DNA of 64,000 nucleotides, taken from assembly GCA_963576565.1 (NCBI GenBank), contig OY755042.1, positions 6,190,112-6,254,111 of the forward strand, in the 5' to 3' direction. Below the pieces are notes generated by a model. It was not told the origin of the DNA. It searched no databases and saw only the letters and a program-made list of their open reading frames with translations. Below are positions 55,210 to 64,000 of this stretch, piece after piece. The stretch comes from Aspidapion aeneum (lineage: Eukaryota; Arthropoda; Insecta; Coleoptera; Brentidae). Within the stretch, counting starts at the first letter, position 1. Every line of letters starts with the position of its first letter. The position numbers and the translations under genes were made by a program.

Positions 55210-55890
55210 CGTGTTCTCCGTGCGCAAAACCCCCTTTTACAAGACAGTCGTATAAAAAATTAATTATTTGCGTTTTATTTGTATTCAATTGCAAATTATT
55301 TTCTTTAAAATAATTACTTAGTGACTTTATTGATTGGCTTCCTTGAATACTACATAATTCAGGTGTATCCTCTTGCACAACAATAGTGACATCGTCGCCA
55401 AATTGTGAAAGAAAATCTTTGATTATTGAATTGATGTCATTTGTGTATATTATGTACATCAGTGGGCCCAAAATTGATCACTGAGGTACTCCCTTTTGAA
55501 TTGGCTTTGGTGAAGATTTAACAAGTTCGCCCTGATATTTTTCAACAACACATTGACTTCTGTTGCTTAAATACGATTTAAGTAACATTAGTTCGTTGTC
55601 CTTTATACCATAATTATTAAGTTTTTTTAACAAAATTTCATGGTCTACGCTATCAAAGACTTTCGACAAATCTAACAAGGCAACAGTTTTTTTGTTTGAA
55701 TTTAAACCATTTAGGATTTTATTTAATGCTTGATATACCGCCCTAATTGTCGATTTGCCCTTGCTAAAACCGTTTTGAGTGTCACTTAATAAGTTGTTTG
55801 TTTCAAAAAAAGTTATCAGTCTCTCACTTGCTTTTTCAAAAATTTTACTTATATTTGGTAGTAGCGAGATGGGTCTATAATTGTTAATTT
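55210..55890 (-). pseudogene. CR1/Jockey-like RT palm, decayed
   Basis: It reads QINNYRPISLLPNISKIFEK, NGFSKGKSTIRAVYQALN, LDLSKVFDSVDHEILLKKLN and KGVPQ with a stop, then SILGPLMYIIYTNDINSII and QFGDDVTIVVQ. The active site is FGDD instead of FADD. The frames at 55478-55678 and 55139-55471 are the two open parts. Non-functional. Confidence 0.82.
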
Positions 55891-55892
55891 GA

Positions 55893-56115
55893 TCTTTTTT
55901 TCTTTTCTTTTACTTTATTCAGTATTAAGTGTAACATATAGAACTAAAATCTTTTTTTGAGAGAAAAAGGAATAGATACAGAACAAAACTAGAACAAGAG
56001 TTCACGGATAACATCCAGGCTGCTCCCCTAGCTATTTTGTAGTAGGGCCGGCAGGGTGTTCGGGTATTGCTTGTGTAGCCCTTAGGATGAGGTAAGGTGT
56101 GGTTGATAAAAAGAA
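55893..56115 (-). mobile_element. Possible SINE or short retroposed piece with A-rich tail
   Basis: In the minus direction it ends CTGAATAAAGTAAAAGAAAA, then GAAAAAAA, just where the RT at 55890 is broken. No internal RNA polymerase III boxes were found. It could equally be the 3' end of a further LINE. Confidence 0.45.
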
Positions 56116-56506
56116 AAAAAAATGATTTTAGGACACTTTTGTTATAATAATTTGACTATGAAAATAAGAGATTACTCATTGGCAATATTTTCAACTAACT
56201 CTGGTTAACATTAAAGTGCTCTGAATGATTAGTTTTACTTAAATGTACATCAACTCGGACCTCCTCTAGCTATCGTAGTGATTAGCATGATGTCCGATTG
56301 CTTAATAACTATCTATCTTGCCGGCTTGACAGTGTGCGTCGTATTGATAACTGCTAAGCTAACCTAATAATATTGTTTGATATATTTTAGCTAACTTATT
56401 AATATTGTTTAATATATTTTAAGACAGTCCTGCAAATAAACTCTGTTAGGTTTAAAATATGATTAGTTCCAACATTTAACCATCTAATATTTTAAAAATA
56501 TTACAG
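56116..56506. other. End of intron I, nothing recognised
   Basis: Two copies of CTAACTTATTAATATTGTTT-like text near 56362-56420 form a short direct repeat. The acceptor of exon J follows. Confidence 0.4.
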
Positions 56507-56675
56507 ATGGCGTTATGAACATGGCAAATGCGTCACTTATCCACAGCCAAATTCAACTTCTGAAGCAAACGAACCTGCTCAATGTCAAAAGGTGTGCTCC
56601 GAATTTACATCGTGTTTAAACTGCACACAAGAAGAATGTATTTGGTGTCAGAATGAGGGCAGATGTGTAGATAAG
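56507..56675 (+). CDS. Atrn: Attractin exon J: end of third and core of fourth PSI module
   Basis: The acceptor is AAATATTACAG and the donor AAG|GTAAAT. Phase is 2 in, 0 out. The reading WRYEHGKCVTYPQPNSTSEA, then NEPAQCQKVCSEFTSCLNCT and EECIWCQNEGRCVDK, shows that one exon carries the end of one PSI module, an 18-residue linker and most of the next. In vertebrate attractin a lectin domain of about 130 residues fills this linker. Because the linker lies inside a single exon, the absence of the lectin domain is read directly and cannot be explained by a missed exon. NSTS and NCTQ are possible glycosylation sites. Confidence 0.93.
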
Positions 56676-56768
56676 GTAAATTGTTCTTAGGTCGTTAAAA
56701 AAAACAAATTTTTATAAATTTAACGAGGCGGACTACCATGGATGGCACGATTCATTTAGCATAAGATT

Positions 56769-58500
56769 TTGAATGAATGAATGAATGAAACGTCTTTTAT
56801 TGATATAAAAAAAAATCATTTCATCATCAACAAGGCGAAATTTAGCTTTTTTTCTCGGAGGAGAACAATTGCTACTCTTACATCCAACCTTTTAAGTAGA
56901 CTATTTTTATATAACAACTTAATAAATAATTTACACTATATTTAATTAATTTTTAACTTAAATTTAAATAAGAAATATGCTCCTATATATGTAAGCAAAA
57001 TTACTAAACCTACAGACGAAGACAAAGGAAATTTATTTGCCGAGATATTATACTGGTTATCAAAGTTATATTAGTTCACCATTCAAAAGCAACAATTTAG
57101 TTTTTGTTTTAAACTTTTCAATAGGCAGTGCTGCCAGATTATTCGATAATTTATTATAAATATGTGGCGCATTATAAGAAAAGCTTGATTTAAAAGATGA
57201 AGTTTTATGTTTTGGCAAGTGAAGTAACTGCGAAGGTCTCAGTCTCAGTCTATTATGACACTGTGACCTAAATTTTAATTTTTTGCAAGGTATGAAGGAG
57301 TTTGTGTCTTGAGTATTTTATGTGTAAACACCAGAAAATGGTGTTTACGCCTTTCTTCCATTTTTAGCCAATTCAGTTCCTGAAACGTATGCGAAATATG
57401 ATCATATTTACGTAATCCAACTATTAATCGAGAGCAAGTGTTTTGAACTTTTTGAATGCGTCTTTTTTCATTTTCAGTTAGACAATTTCCGTAAACAACA
57501 TCACAAAAATTAAAATGTGACAAAACCCAAGCATCACACAGCTCTTTTTTGTTTTTGTTTGATAAGAATTGTTTATTGGCATATATCAGTTTAAGAGACG
57601 CGTATGCTCATGTGTGTTAAACTTTAAATGTGGGTCCATATGCAGACCAAGATGCCTCGCATTTTCTTTCTCTTGTTTAAGAATATTGTTCTGAATACGA
57701 ACAGTAAAATTTTGTTCAACTTGCCTAATGTTATTTTTGGATCCAAACAGCATAAACTAGCATTTTTCTGATTTAAGCTTTGTGGAGTTTTTCTCCGATA
57801 AGTTTGAAATATGATCAAGGTCTAAATTAAGTAGGTGATTAGGTTGTTGTGGATTTTTGGGGTCAACTTCTATATGGATCTCCGTGTCATCAGCAAATGA
57901 TTGAGCCTGACAGTGTTTTATGGAACGAATTATGTCTGCAAGGTATATGTTAAAAAGTAGAGGCCCGAGTATTGAACCCTGGGGTACACCTGATAGTACA
58001 TCCTCTTTTTCAGAGATATCATCATTAAATATTACCTGCTGTAGTCTGCTAGTTAAATATTCGTTAAAAAATAAACAAGATTTATGATCAAAACCGTAGT
58101 ATTTTAGTTCCTGCAACATTAGTTGATGGTCAATTGTGTCAAATGCCTTCGAAAAATCGAGTATTACTACTGCCATAACCTTTTTATTATCTATACTAGT
58201 AAAAATTTCATCAACCACTCTGGTTAGTGCAGTAGCAATATCATGACCCTGTCGAAAGCCTGACTGACATTCAGAAAGAATATTATTTTTTGTTACGTAA
58301 TCATAAACCTGCTTATAAACTAGCTTCTCAAGAATTTTAGAGAGTGCAGGCAATATACTTATCGGTCGTAAATCATTTAAAGAGTCAAGAGTTTGCTTCT
58401 TGGGAATGTTGTGGTTGCTTTTGGGTTGTGAACACTGTTTTCTCGGACGGTGCATCGAAAAACTCTTCTGAGCTTGAACCGTCTAAATCCAGAACTTCTG
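56769..58500 (-). mobile_element. CR1/Jockey-like retrotransposon, 3' half, fairly intact
   Basis: Minus strand. The 3' end has ATCAATAAAAGACGTTTC with an (ATTC)n tail (56769-56787). The coding part runs to 58455 and beyond. It lies 94 bp after exon J, antisense to it. Confidence 0.88.
57070..58455 (-). pseudogene. CR1/Jockey-like RT and C-terminus, two breaks
   Basis: 57757-58455 reads [80 protein letters not shown] and AQSFADDTEIHIEVD. The active site is complete. A frame change at about 57770 and another near 57600 follow, then 57275-57590 with DAWVLSHFNFCDVVYGNCLT and KRRIQKVQNTCSRLIVGLRK. The C-terminal part to about 57070 has RPSQLLHLPKHKTSSFKSSF. It is the best-kept CR1/Jockey-type copy in the window. 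Confidence 0.88.
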
Positions 58501-58940
58501 TATCGATTCAAATTCAAAATTTTATTTACGCCTTTAGCATTTACAAGTAGTATAATCAGGACTTAATCTAATACATCAAAATTTAAGCAGTGAAAGCAAT
58601 TAAAATTGATCGTAACTTATTTTCAATATTATATCACATTTCACAAATATTGGTGATGACGGCAAAAGTTAAAAATTCATATTAAGGTAGATACATAGTT
58701 TTAAAATTTACATATACATACATATAAAAAAAAGGTTTAAGAAATGATTTAAGAGAGTAGAGGCACTCATTATGATGATGTTGTGTAAATGTACCACCCT
58801 CCAGTGAATATGTGGACAAAATTACCGACACTACTTGTAGCTGTTCCTTTCTTTTTTGTCTCTGTGAGTGCAATAACATCTATCTTACTATTCTGCACTT
58901 CGGTTGCAATGTTATTTTACTTATTTAATTTTTAATCAAA
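58500..58940 (-). pseudogene. RTE endonuclease fragment beside a retrotransposon 3' end
   Basis: 58800-58935 on the minus strand reads VQNSKIDVIALTETKKKGTA, then TSSVGNFVHIFTGG. This is the first part of an RTE endonuclease (compare LAVLTETKKKG in the copy at 24192). 58500-58540 looks like a retrotransposon 3' tail (AATAAAATTTTGAATTTGAA in the minus direction). The two need not belong together. Confidence 0.6.
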
Positions 58941-59078
58941 CAATAACACCTATAGGTCCATGGCTTTCTCCCTTTTATTATGTTTATTTATTTGGTGCTT
59001 TTGTTTTTTATTCGCTGTTCTCGTTAATTGACTGTGTTTTTTTTAAATCCTACAAACTCTTGCCTACAATTTGAAAGT

Positions 59079-59491
59079 AAGTAAGTAATTACTACTAAAA
59101 CTCAATAGAAAACAAATCAGGCAGGTAACGGGACTTATAACCGGTCACTGCTCACTGAGAAAACATATGCATAGAATGGGAATCTACAGAGACGAGCCCA
59201 TATGCAGACTTTGTGACGAGGACGACGAAACAGCCTCTCACATAATATTTGAGTGACCAGCACTGACCTTCTGCAGAACAAAAATCCTCCTGGAAGAAAA
59301 CCCTTCCAGAGAGGCAGACTGTCAGAGAAACCTAGTAAAGGGGCTGCTGCTCTTAGCGAGGTCGTCAAGCCCCCTAAACTAGGGAAAACCACCTAGAGAT
59401 ACAATAAGCTAAATAGCTGCAGTGTCGGGGACTCCCAAAACCTATTCTTGCTTTCGGAACTAATCAATCAATCAATCAAGTAAGTAATTAC
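59079..59491 (+). mobile_element. Short I-like retrotransposon 3' end with 14-bp TSD
   Basis: AAGTAAGTAATTAC occurs at 59079-59092 and 59478-59491. The insert of 385 bp reads QVTGLITGHCSLRKHMHRMG, then PICRLCDEDDETASHIIFE and a TGA exactly where the fourth zinc ligand (Cys, TGC) is expected. The tail is (TCAA)n. Its C-terminal knuckle is related to that of the element at 6027-7453. Strongly 5'-truncated, same strand as attractin. Confidence 0.88.
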
Positions 59492-59659
59492 CTTTTTCGA
59501 CTGATATTGACTTAAATAGCTTGGTATATTTTGTTCATTAGTATTTAGTAGAATTAAATCTGACGAAACATGTATATGTAGTCAGTGTTATGTACTAACA
59601 GGTTTCTTGGGACGTAGTTTCAATATTGTACATGATTTTTACGGTTGTTTGAAAAAATT

Positions 59660-60430
59660 GTTTTAAATTAAGCACACCACTGAAGCGGTATATATGAAAT
59701 ATTTTTTACCATGTCACACAACGTTTAAAAGGAAATTTTATTATCTACAATGAAGTAAAAAACAATTTTTTTGATAAAGGGTATGGTTTTCAGAAAATCA
59801 AATAAAACCTGTGCAAAACATAATTTTTAAAAAAATTAATTAAATGGCCTCCATTTACGGACGTTTCTGGCGGATTCGTTGTAAGTCAAACCCCATCGAG
59901 TTATACACCGTTGAAAAGACAATTTTACTGTCAATAAAGTGCATCATAGCATTTTTTTAAATTAGGCTTTGTTTTTGAAAAAATTAGATAAAACTTGTAA
60001 CAAAAATATTTTAATTTGTGATTTTTTAAAATTGGTTAAATTTACGGGCGCCTCTGAATTTATAACCATGAAACCAATCCAACTTTCTTGTACAGCATTT
60101 TAAAGGAAATTTTATTTGCTACACTAATGTATAACACATTGTGTTATAGAACCTTGGTTTAAAAAAAAATCAAATAAATCATGGAAAAAACATGGATATT
60201 TTTTGACTTTTTTAAATTACTTCAATTAACGGACGCCGCTGAAGAGTTTATAAATAGTTGACCTCCATCGAGTTGTACCTTTTTCAAAAGGAAATTTCAT
60301 TGTCTACAATAAAGTATATTACACATTTTTCCCTAGCGTATTTTTTGAGAAAATTTGAGAAAACCTAAATATGTTAGATTTTGGGGGGTCTGGGGGGGTT
60401 TTTGAAGAGGTGGTTAGTTTAAGGAGGTGT
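59660..60430. repeat. Diverged tandem repeat, about 185 bp, 3.5 to 4 copies
   Basis: Landmarks such as TTTACGGACGTTTCTGGCGG (59855), TTTACGGGCGCCTCTGAATT (60042) and ATTAACGGACGCCGCTGAAG (60223) recur every 183-187 bp, each followed by CCATCGAGTT-like words and AAAGGAAATTTTATT. Much older than the array at 1-1078. Confidence 0.75.
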
Positions 60431-61743
60431 TTGACCTCTAAGCTCTCTTACCTTTTTGTACGTCACTAAATTTACACAAAAAAATAAAAATAAATAAAAA
60501 CGTGCCGTTTAAAGCACTAAATTTTAAAAAATTATTATTTTCTAACTTACTAACTTAAGTTAAAAGTTACTCCCACTCCATTACAATATTTAAAAATACA
60601 TTTAAAGAATGGATTTTGTAGCTGATAAAATTCTCTACAAGATATGTTCTTAGAACTTTTACCCTAGAACAAAGTATTTCGGAGCTTATGCCGTCTGAAA
60701 ATTTGCCCAAGCACGTGATTTTAGTCATTTTTGGAAATTACCTAGCTCCGTTACTACTGCTCGCAGAACAGCCATAGTACCACGGAATTGTAGATAATTA
60801 TATCCTCTAAAAAATTTCCAAAAGTGCCAATTTTTGATGGTTTTTTCAAGATGGCGGAGGAAGCACAGAGGTGGGGGGTGACGAAAACTCAGATTTTTAA
60901 CTACCCTTTCGACCTTAATACCATATCCAAAATTCAGAACTACCGGACCTTTTGTAGGGTAAAACTCCTCTATTCATTGTACTATTATCGGATTGCGGGC
61001 CCGCTGTGGATGTGTTCTTAAGTTCAGTCTTTGTATTGCGAAAAGTAGCACTTATTCACTAATGGTTTAATTATTAAATTTTGAAAGAAAATTAGGTCTT
61101 CGAAAGAATAAAATGATTTTTCACTCGTTCATCTGTTTTTGCCGCATGTCCTTGTGCACCCGCGTTATATCGGCGCAAGGGGCTCAACACGCCGTTTAAA
61201 CTGATGCGTCAGTTATCTGGCAACGTCGCTTTTCCGCCAGCCACCACCAGCCATACATGCAAAGGCCCTTGCAAAGCGCCTTAACTCACATGTTTTCTAA
61301 CGGCTGATTACAGAAAGACGAATAACTCATCTTTTGTTTTCTCTTGTTTAAATCTTTAACTAACAAGAAAAGAAGAAATAATTAATATAAAACGAAGCAA
61401 AAATAAAAATGAGGGTTATGTGTTTGATTTGGTATATTATAGTTTTACAATAAAAAAAAATAAAATTACTGACAACAAAGAGTGCTTCTTGGTCACCATC
61501 ACATCAATGTCGCTGTTCAAACTGAATTAATCTTTGGATTGTGTAATATTTTTGGATATTCTTACAATCATTTTTTTTAAAAGTGTGTCGTTGTGGTTAT
61601 GTGTGTGGGTACACTCGCCCACTTTTTTAATATCATCTTATTTTTTATTAATGTGTAGATTATTGCGATGTTTGGCAACACCACGTGGTTCTAAATAAGC
61701 ATCATAATTTATTAAACATTTTTTTTTGGCTGTTTGTAAAAAA
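60431..61743. other. Unassigned part of intron J
   Basis: Nothing coding. A G-run (GGGGGGTCTGGGGGGG) lies just before, at 60384-60399. TCAAGATGGCGGAGG at about 60846 resembles the hairpin word at 3540 and may be chance. Confidence 0.35.
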
Positions 61744-62063
61744 TCAAACATGTTTCGTGGCTAATCGGGTAAAAAGGAGTTTTTGTTTCTCTCCTATTTT
61801 TCTGTGAGTAGCTTGAAAGCTTAACCTCACGGAGGTCCAAGATCTAATGGACACCTAATAAGTGTTGACAGTTAACTGTTTCGTACTTATGGGACTCCTC
61901 AGAACACTGCTTGGTGAATGTGACACTCATGCGAAGTTAATCAGACGGTTTTGTCTATAATCCTATGTAAGTAGTGAGAAAACTTTTGCAAGAAGCGCCA
62001 TCTACCGAGATACGAGAGAAACAAGAACAAAAGCAGGTGAAATAAACTGCTATACACTGCTGC
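61744..62063 (+). repeat. Single A+B copy of the 11348-12617 element family
   Basis: From CAAACATGTTTCGTGGCTAA to GCTATACACTGC it matches block A+ and the first part of block B+ of the 1.27-kb element, at about 85-90 percent by eye. The inverted half is missing. It proves the family is dispersed. Confidence 0.85.
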
Positions 62064-62334
62064 TATTAAAGCTCGCTGAATTTTGAAGCTTTCCAGACGA
62101 GTTTAGGCAATTGTAAGTTGACATTAAAACAGTGGGTGACCGTACATAGAGGCATAAGTACAACGAAATAGTTGAAACAAGTCAGAAAAGGACCAACTAA
62201 AATAAAAATAAAAGGACAAAGTAACAGAAAAGAAAGCAAATTGCAAAGGCTTGAAGTTACGCGGATCAATTAGATTTTCGGAATACCCACCTAACTAAAA
62301 TTTATCATGCTTATATTAATTTTTTTTCTTTTAG

Positions 62335-62410
62335 AATGCATATACGCCGAGTTTTCCATATGGTCAATGTCGTGAATGGACCACAGCCAGCGATAAATGT
62401 CGGACTAAAG
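62335..62410 (+). CDS. Atrn: Attractin exon K: continuation of fourth PSI module
   Basis: The acceptor is TTTTTTTCTTTTAG and the donor AAAG|GTAGGT. Phase is 0 in, 1 out. The reading NAYTPSFPYGQCREWTTASD and KCRTK follows directly on CVDK of the exon before. The block NAY-x2-SFP-x-GQC-x-EW is strongly kept in attractin. Laminin-EGF repeats, the membrane helix and the short cytoplasmic tail should follow to the right of the window. At 76 nt it is too short for ordinary ORF searches and was found from the junction phase and motif. Confidence 0.91.
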
Positions 62411-62801
62411 GTAGGTGGCGTGTTACAACGTGGTTATTTGGGTGCGGAAATACTTACGCGTTTCGTTTCCCTACAATACAAAAGTACCAACCTATAATTA
62501 ATACGAAAAATATACAATATTACCTTTTTCCTGATTAGTAACACACAGAAGTTAAGAATCTTATTTGATACAGTGGCGGGTTCGAACTCCGTCGGTGTCT
62601 GAGGTTGGATGTGGCAGATATTTATAGGATATTTTGAAGTGTGTAAAATGTAATTTAATTTTACCCCTTTGTTTGCGTCGGTAACCAGGCCGGATGAGGT
62701 CGGGATCTCGTGAAGGCGAGACACTCTTTCAGTCGTTAGATCATTCTAAGAGACAAAAGGACCAGATAAAAAATACCCTGGCTGGAGTTTTAAACCAATG
62801 A

Positions 62802-62840
<39 letters not shown>

Positions 62841-62881
62841 GGTGACCCGATCTTAACAAGCCAAACTTCACCAGCGTATTG
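62411..62881. other. Start of intron K: possible SINE part and (TA)n
   Basis: GGCGGGTTCGAACTCCGTC at about 62576 resembles a B box. A (TA)n run of about 36 bases is at 62802-62837 and leads into TACAGGGTGACCCGATC, a lone TIR-like end. Confidence 0.45.
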
Positions 62882-64000
62882 TACAGGGTGTCCCAAATTG
62901 GGCACTTTTAGGGGGTTTAAGGTACTTCTAGGGGAGATAGAGAAAAACTGACCACGCATTGCGAGGCTCAAATTTCAAGAGAAGACTTATAGTAAAAACC
63001 GCATTTTTAAATATCGTCTCGTCTTTGAGCTACGGGGGCTGTTTGAAAAGTCTGCATTTTTGAAGGGGGTCTATAACTTCGTTATTAGTGGAAATTTTGA
63101 TTTCACCCGCTAAATTATATTTTAACTGTCGCTATTAGTTTTTGAGATATGACATAAAGTTGCATTTTTTCTTATGGAATGGCCTATATTTTAATTAATT
63201 TTCGAATTCGTCATTGATTTCTTTTCAAAATGATGTATCATATGTCATAGTTTGATTGAGCAGTTTAGGAGATATTCAGCTTTTTCACTTATTTCTAGTG
63301 CGCTATGATTTCCTGCTGAGGCAGGTAAAGGCACTCCAGTATTTTTATTATTTTACACAGTCACAAATATAGTAAGGCTGGTTTGGAAAAATTATAATTC
63401 TGCTGACGGCTCTCAAAGCCTAGTTATAAAAAGTTTTAAAAAAATGATACATATTTCAAAATAAAATTAAAATGCTTTTGTGCAAAATAATTTCATATCA
63501 AAGCGTAATGTCAAATTGTTTAAACAATTGAAAACAGTGACAAAACGCCAAGACGCAGATTTGCATAGTATAAGACAACAAAACTATAGGAGCATTGAAA
63601 TAGAATTTAACCGCAAGGCTTTCACGTCAATGGCGCATGACGTCATTCAACGCACGCAATAAAAAACTTTAATTATCTCCGAAACCGCTCAATCAAACTA
63701 TGACATATAATACATCATTTTGAAAAGAATTTAATCACGAATTCGAAAATTAATTAAAATATAGGCCATTCCATAAGAAAAAATGCAACTTTATGTCATA
63801 TCTCAAAAACTAAAAGTGACAGTTAAAATTTAATTTAGCGGTTGAATTCCTCGTGACAAAGTCTATAAAACTGCAGTTTACTCTATATCAAAATTTCCAC
63901 TAATAACGAAGTTATAGACCCCCTTCAAAAATGCAGACTTTTCAAACAGCCCCCGTAGCTCAAAGACGAGACGATATTTAAAAATGCGGTTTTCACTATA
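62882..64000. mobile_element. Long-TIR DNA element (CAGGGTGTCCC family), cut by the window end
   Basis: TA-CAGGGTGTCCCAAATTGGGC begins at 62882. The left arm runs to about 63274, and the right arm (from 63672) is its inverse and reaches the window edge. The left arm lacks a block of about 42 bp that the right arm and the solo arm at 4734 have. The core of about 400 bp holds a 60-codon ORF (63480-63662: MQNNFISKRNVKLFKQLKTV and on, ending MAHDVIQRTQ) that I do not recognise. Confidence 0.9.

Larger units (their letters stand above)
53963..55890 (-). mobile_element. CR1/Jockey-like retrotransposon, 3' half, interrupted
   Basis: Minus strand. The 3' end at 53963 has AATAAAGATTTTACTTACTT with a (TTAC)n tail. 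Thumb and C-terminus are at 54400-54850. A foreign stretch of about 350 bp (54853-55200) interrupts it. RT is at 55210-55890. The 5' part is cut where the poly-A element (55893-56115) begins. Confidence 0.8.
2154..62410 (+). other. Atrn: Attractin (distracted-like) gene, internal part, 11 exons
   Basis: Gene-level entry. Eleven exons with AG acceptors and GT donors join in one open frame of 1,873 nt (about 624 residues). Domain order is EGF (residues 1-65), Kelch propeller (66-395), then PSI/Cys-rich modules (396-624). This order, and motifs such as FGGNTHND, GAKC and NAY-SFP-GQC, match attractin rather than MEGF8. Attractin is a single-pass type I membrane protein; vertebrate ATRN acts with Mahogunin in pigment signalling and neural upkeep, while the insect role is less clear. 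Introns measure 519, 1680, 3838, 5745, 7576, 9466, 1444, 8941, 13516 and 5659 bp. The start codon, CUB domain, membrane segment and stop lie outside the window. All coordinates come from reading splice sites by eye. Confidence 0.93.

Noticed and set aside
42991..56506. A hidden lectin exon in intron I
   Set aside because: The place where the lectin domain would be lies inside exon J, after WRYEHGKC, so an intronic exon could not restore the vertebrate order; nothing lectin-like was seen either.
2154..62410. MEGF8 instead of attractin
   Set aside because: MEGF8 shares EGF, Kelch and PSI parts, but FGGNTHND, GAKC and NAY-SFP-GQC motifs and the module order fit attractin.
62570..62600. tRNA gene (GGTTCGAACTCC)
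   Set aside because: Only the B-box word is present; no foldable cloverleaf or A box at the proper distance.

Overview
The window is a piece of an animal, almost certainly insect, nuclear genome. It is AT-rich, its one host gene is split into short exons by large introns, and the introns are packed with RTE-, CR1/Jockey- and I-like non-LTR retrotransposons, a Ty3/gypsy element with a tRNA-Ser-type primer site, and pogo- and mariner-like DNA elements. A beetle is my guess; the sequence does not prove the order.

The host gene is attractin (Drosophila distracted; vertebrate ATRN/ATRNL1). It is on the + strand and covers nearly the whole window. Eleven consecutive coding exons can be placed to the base: 2154-2305, 2825-2867, 4548-4704, 8543-8923, 14669-14849, 22426-22696, 32163-32335, 33780-33916, 42858-42990, 56507-56675 and 62335-62410. 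Each has AG/GT borders and all ten junction phases agree. Together they give 1,873 nt, about 624 residues: an EGF module, the six-bladed Kelch propeller, then Cys-rich PSI modules. The start (signal peptide, CUB) lies left of the window. The rest of the ectodomain, the membrane segment and the tail lie right of it. The C-type lectin domain found in vertebrate attractin is absent at the expected place.

Everything else is intronic repeat, often nested, and several insertions can be dated relative to each other from target-site duplications (TSDs). By region: 1-1610, 296-bp tandem array plus an inverted arm; 6027-7453, I-like retrotransposon with TSD; 7791-8598, a threefold 269-bp tandem duplication that copied the acceptor and first 56 bases of exon 4; 9044-12785, pogo-like element holding an RTE and a 1.27-kb inverted-repeat element, with the matching empty site preserved at 14041-14280; 15997-17512 and 23205-27509, two copies of a long-TIR element, the second split by an RTE; 18285-20605, inverted-repeat element with a tRNA-like head split by a retrotransposon; 27830-30841, gypsy relic; 33303-35530, dispersed repeats and a retrotransposon 3' part; 36020-38376, MITEs and a fold-back; 41150-42742, second pogo-like element with a three-level nest; 43380-47309, gypsy 3' end and CR1/Jockey-like pieces; 48189-50106, DNA element with 9-bp flanking repeats and a zinc-finger first exon; 50640-59477, several non-LTR elements; 59660-60430, diverged 185-bp tandem repeat; 62882-64000, a long-TIR element running off the end.

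No working transposable-element ORF, ordinary tRNA or rRNA gene, or CRISPR array is supported. The points most worth following are the lectin-less attractin, the decoy acceptors ahead of exon 4, the hairpin-ended repeat family with variable internal repeats, and the relic transposase N-termini in the long-TIR elements.
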